Source of the DNA: Actibacterium ureilyticum
GTDB taxonomy: Bacteria > Pseudomonadota > Alphaproteobacteria > Rhodobacterales > Rhodobacteraceae
DNA length: 64,000 nt
Reading direction: 5' to 3'
Assembly: GCF_002285435.1 (NCBI RefSeq)
Contig: NZ_NSBT01000018.1
Span: 310,001 to 374,000 of the forward strand
The notes under the pieces were generated by a model that was not told the origin of the DNA, searched no databases, and saw only the letters and a program-made list of their open reading frames with translations. Shown one piece after another: positions 62,101-64,000 of this stretch. Made by a program: the position numbers and the translations under genes. The stretch's first letter is position 1, and every line of letters begins with the position of its first letter.

Positions 62101-62779
62101 AAGCCAGGTGCTGCCCTTCTGCGAACAGGCGCTGACGAACCGCTACCCGTTCACGCGCAATTCCAAGGCCGATGTGGCGATGCAGGATTTCACCAAGCTG
62201 TTCGCGCCCGGTGGCCTGATCGACGCGTTCTTTAACGAGACGCTGTTGCAGCATGTCGATACCCGCGCGCGCCCATGGAAGTTCAAACAGCTCAACAATA
62301 CCGATCTGGGGATCTCGGATTCCGTCCTGCAACAGATGCAGCACGCGGCCGAGATCCGCGATGCGTTCTTCAACGGCAATCCCACACCGTCGATCAGCTT
62401 CCAGCTGACGCCCGAGGCGCTGGACCCCAAGGCGCAGAAAGTCACGCTGGATATCGACGGCCAGGCGGTCGAGTTCCAGCATGGCAGCGGCGCGCCGCGC
62501 CCGGTGGCGATCAAGTGGCCGGGGTCGGTGGGCAGCGCCCGGGTGGTGTTCCAGCCGCCCACGCCCAACGCGGGCAACGCGGTCACGCGCGACGGCCCCT
62601 GGGGCTGGTTCCGGCTGCTGAACGCGGCGGAACTGCGCAAGACCAACGTATCGGACCGCAGCCGCGTGATTTTCAACGTGGGCGGGCGGATCGCCATTTT
62701 TCAGATGCAATCGGGATCGGTGCTGAACCCGTTCAACCTGCCGGCGCTGTCGAAATTCAGCTGCCCGAAATCGTTCTGA
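59195..62779 (+). CDS. tssM: T6SS inner-membrane protein TssM (IcmF)
   Basis: 1194 residues. Two membrane segments near the N-terminus (about 11-33 and 47-68) and a third near 450-470. Cytoplasmic NTPase-like domain with Walker A G134-PPGAGKT and VLIDTAGRY. The large periplasmic part ends with the usual beta domain (GPWGWFRLLNAAELRKTN). With TssL it forms the envelope channel. The stop overlaps the tagF start (TGATGG). Confidence 0.96.
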   Translation: MILRFLRKLKSGIAVMIFVALALSLFLWFLGPFIGFGEMRPFDGVLGRVIAIAVVWLLSLVLILIILIRRGKRDKELTDDIVEAAEVETDTDDEVVKAELGEMRDKLKSALTKLRKTKGGRKQLYELPWYVIIGPPGAGKTTAIVNSGLTFPLADEMGKAAIGGVGGTRNCDWWFTNNAVLIDTAGRYTTHESDAEADNAAWLGFLRLLKKHRKRQPINGALIAISLSDLSNQDEMTQKSHAAAIRRRLHELRQQLGVRFPVYVLFTKADLIAGFAEYFDTLSKDEREQVWGFTFGLPKKRKAEESPIAHFDEEFALLLQRANAQSLDKMQVETNHQRRSLIASFPSQLASVRQVARDFLAEVFQDNRYEHRHLLRGVYFTSGTQEGTPIDRLMMGMAQTFGIGRQAIGSGRGVGRSFFLTRLFDAVIFPEAGLVSADDKVERRYRWTKRGAIAAAILASIGVGSLWMRSYLGNTALLAEAAQQIDDYQALAAQIPASPIGDSDLPSVVPALNTLRGLPANPTVGDEGPEARLTYGLYQGRVLGSQAQQTYRAALNQHLLPRLLLRLEEQMQANMDNPDLLYEALKIYLMLGLQGPMAEDLVKEWLQLDWSIAYPGSGRERLRNDLSAHVDALLAQPMDEIALNGPLVQQVQGLLSEMPLAQRVYNGIINSAAAKAVPDWRITDIGGPAVSRVLVRSSGKPLTEGIEGIYTYKGFNDVFLAEALGVARRIQNESWVLGERGEVQQNEQVLATISRDVLDLYYNDYISRYDQILGDIDIIPMESLSHAVEVTNVLSGPTSPIVNVLTGIANETKLTEKRALVDTSGLAEGATTIAQLEVESALSSRTQLFIEVLRNSARQAGSAEEPQQPGEYVEDRFAWLHTLVAGAEGQPSQLDLLMGNLTEVYQELNKLSFAGGIGGGQAEGVAIQRFQEAANRLDGPMQRWAAQIATGSSGITADGTRSSINARWQSQVLPFCEQALTNRYPFTRNSKADVAMQDFTKLFAPGGLIDAFFNETLLQHVDTRARPWKFKQLNNTDLGISDSVLQQMQHAAEIRDAFFNGNPTPSISFQLTPEALDPKAQKVTLDIDGQAVEFQHGSGAPRPVAIKWPGSVGSARVVFQPPTPNAGNAVTRDGPWGWFRLLNAAELRKTNVSDRSRVIFNVGGRIAIFQMQSGSVLNPFNLPALSKFSCPKSF

Positions 62780-63462
62780 TGGCGGCGGGGTTCGGGGCCT
62801 TTGGCAAGATGCCGGCCTTGGGCGATTTCTTTCGCCTGAACCTGCCGCGCGATTTCGTTGACGCCTGGGATGGCTGGCTGCAGGCCGGGATCGCCACGCT
62901 GCGCGACCGGATGGGCGGGGCCTGGGACGGTTGTTACCTGTCGGCGCCGATCTGGCGGTTTTCGCTGCCCGCGGGGCAGGCGGGCGATGCGGCGATTGTG
63001 GGTGTGATGATGCCGTCGGTCGACCGTGTGGGGCGGCAGTTTCCGCTGACGCTGGCCTGTCCGGTCGATCTGGCCACGCCCGCCGAAACCCATTTCCTGA
63101 ACGCGCCGCTTTTCGACCGGCTGGAGCATCTGGCGCTGGAATCGCTGGACGATGGCATGACGCGCGACCGGTTGCAGGCGCGGCTGGCCGATCTGCCCGC
63201 GCCGGTCACCGCATCGCCCGCGCCGCTGGTACAGGACCATCCGGGCGGTCTGACCCTGTCGGCGCGGGCGCCGCTACAGGCGCTGCTGGCGCGGCAATCG
63301 CTGCCCGATGCTGCCCTGTCCGGCGCGGTGTGGAGCATGATCCTGGACGGCGATCATCGCCTGATCTGCTGCGACGGGCTGCCCAACACGCCACAGATGC
63401 AGGCGCTGTTCGACCTGCACGCGCCGCTTTGGACCCCGCTGCCGCAAGAGGCGCGGGCATGA
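62779..63462 (+). CDS. tagF: T6SS regulator TagF
   Basis: 227 residues from the ATG at 62779 that overlaps the tssM stop. GAFGKMPALGDFFRLNLPRDFV and the later VDRVGRQFPLTLACPV are typical of the TagF/ImpM family. TagF represses T6SS after translation, partly by binding the FHA protein. Overlaps the phosphatase gene by 4 bases. Confidence 0.92.
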   Translation: MAAGFGAFGKMPALGDFFRLNLPRDFVDAWDGWLQAGIATLRDRMGGAWDGCYLSAPIWRFSLPAGQAGDAAIVGVMMPSVDRVGRQFPLTLACPVDLATPAETHFLNAPLFDRLEHLALESLDDGMTRDRLQARLADLPAPVTASPAPLVQDHPGGLTLSARAPLQALLARQSLPDAALSGAVWSMILDGDHRLICCDGLPNTPQMQALFDLHAPLWTPLPQEARA

Positions 63463-64000
63463 GCAACCTGCACCCGTTCCGCTTTTCCGCCGCCACCAAT
63501 ACCGGCAAGGTCCGCAAGGTGAACGAGGACAGTATCCTGACCCTGCCCGATCATGGGGTCTTCGTGGTGTCGGACGGGATGGGCGGGCACGAGGCGGGGG
63601 ATTTCGCCTCGCAAACCATTGTCGACAGCATCGCGATGATCCCGCCGGGGCTGGAGCCGGGCCAAATGCTGCGCGCGGTGCGTGATGCGATCCAGCGCGC
63701 CCATGCCGCGATCTGCGCCGAAGCCGCGCAAAGGGGCGGCGGCGCCATCGGGGCCACGGTGGTGGCGCTGGTGCTGATCGACGGGCATTTCGCCGCGCTT
63801 TGGGCGGGGGACAGTCGCCTCTACCGGCTGCGCGATGGGATGATCGAGATGCTGACCGCCGATCATTCCGTGGTGGCCGCGTTGGTCGAGGGTGGCCAGC
63901 TGACCTGGGACGAGGCAGAGCTGCACCCGCAATCAAACGCCATCACCCGCGCCGTGGGGGTGGGTGACACGCTGGAGCTGGACAAGATCCGCGGCGATGT
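63459..64000 (+). CDS. pppA: PP2C-type Ser/Thr phosphatase PppA (partial, cut by window end)
   Basis: The first 180 residues are present and the frame runs off the right edge. PP2C motifs: Asn22-Glu23-Asp24 in VNEDSIL, metal-binding Asp39-Gly40 in SDGMGGHEAG, ALWAGDSRLYRLRDG and LTADHSVV. In T6SS loci with TagH and TagF this enzyme removes phosphate from the FHA pathway and switches secretion off. The matching kinase (PpkA) is probably just outside the window. Confidence 0.9.
   Translation, partial: MSNLHPFRFSAATNTGKVRKVNEDSILTLPDHGVFVVSDGMGGHEAGDFASQTIVDSIAMIPPGLEPGQMLRAVRDAIQRAHAAICAEAAQRGGGAIGATVVALVLIDGHFAALWAGDSRLYRLRDGMIEMLTADHSVVAALVEGGQLTWDEAELHPQSNAITRAVGVGDTLELDKIRGD

Noticed and set aside
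1-64000. tRNA, rRNA, CRISPR arrays, insertion sequences or transposase genes
   Set aside because: None recognised in reading both strands; no regular short repeats with spacers and no transposase-like protein.

Overview
The window is GC-rich, gene-dense DNA that looks like an alphaproteobacterium, most probably of the Rhodobacterales (Paracoccus/Roseobacter side). Supporting signs are a RepC-family replication initiator at the left edge, a PQQ alcohol-oxidation locus with a FIST protein, hybrid kinase and LuxR-type regulator, and a type VI secretion system (T6SS) with TagF, TagH, TagJ and a PP2C phosphatase but no TssJ. The solo repC suggests a plasmid or chromid, or a replicon that has integrated. 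I cannot fix the genus from sequence alone.

Layout. 1-1500: repC and its upstream region. 1786-5413: three surface-glycan type genes (GT-C membrane glycosyltransferase, RgpF-like protein, sulfotransferase). 5756-17890: a quinoprotein alcohol oxidation locus. It holds an NAD aldehyde dehydrogenase, the FIST/hybrid kinase/LuxR regulators, an ExaA/PedH-type PQQ alcohol dehydrogenase carrying the extra Asp typical of lanthanide enzymes, a small secreted protein, a beta-propeller protein, two periplasmic binding proteins and a cytochrome c. 17891-20832: an ApbE flavin transferase with a NosR-like flavinylated polyferredoxin membrane protein, and no nos genes in view. 20960-31568: an unusual module of two exported caspase-fold/Sel1 proteins, a peptidoglycan-binding lipoprotein, a 1016-residue protein with a papain-like Gln/Cys motif, and a small partner gene. 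31565-37189: a second glycosyltransferase group with two small exported proteins. 37186-38028: a paralogue of the protein at 23950-24807. 38306-64000: the T6SS core on the + strand, in the order tssA, B, C, hcp, tagJ, tssE, F, G, clpV, a BacNaV-type sodium channel gene, a TssB-TssC fusion gene, a 98-residue gene, vgrG, a 206-residue gene, PAAR, tagH (FHA), tssK, tssL (with OmpA domain), tssM, tagF, and the start of a PP2C phosphatase cut by the window end.

How the parts work together. The PQQ dehydrogenase would pass electrons to the cytochrome c, and the aldehyde made would be oxidised by the NAD enzyme. The three regulators sit directly behind the dehydrogenase gene on the same strand. The T6SS genes are tightly packed with many stop/start overlaps, so they are probably co-transcribed and translationally coupled. 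TagH, TagF and the phosphatase point to control by threonine phosphorylation. The most novel-looking parts are the caspase/papain-like module, the sodium channel inside the T6SS operon, the TssB-TssC fusion, and the two paralogous acidic-linker proteins that bracket the accessory region.
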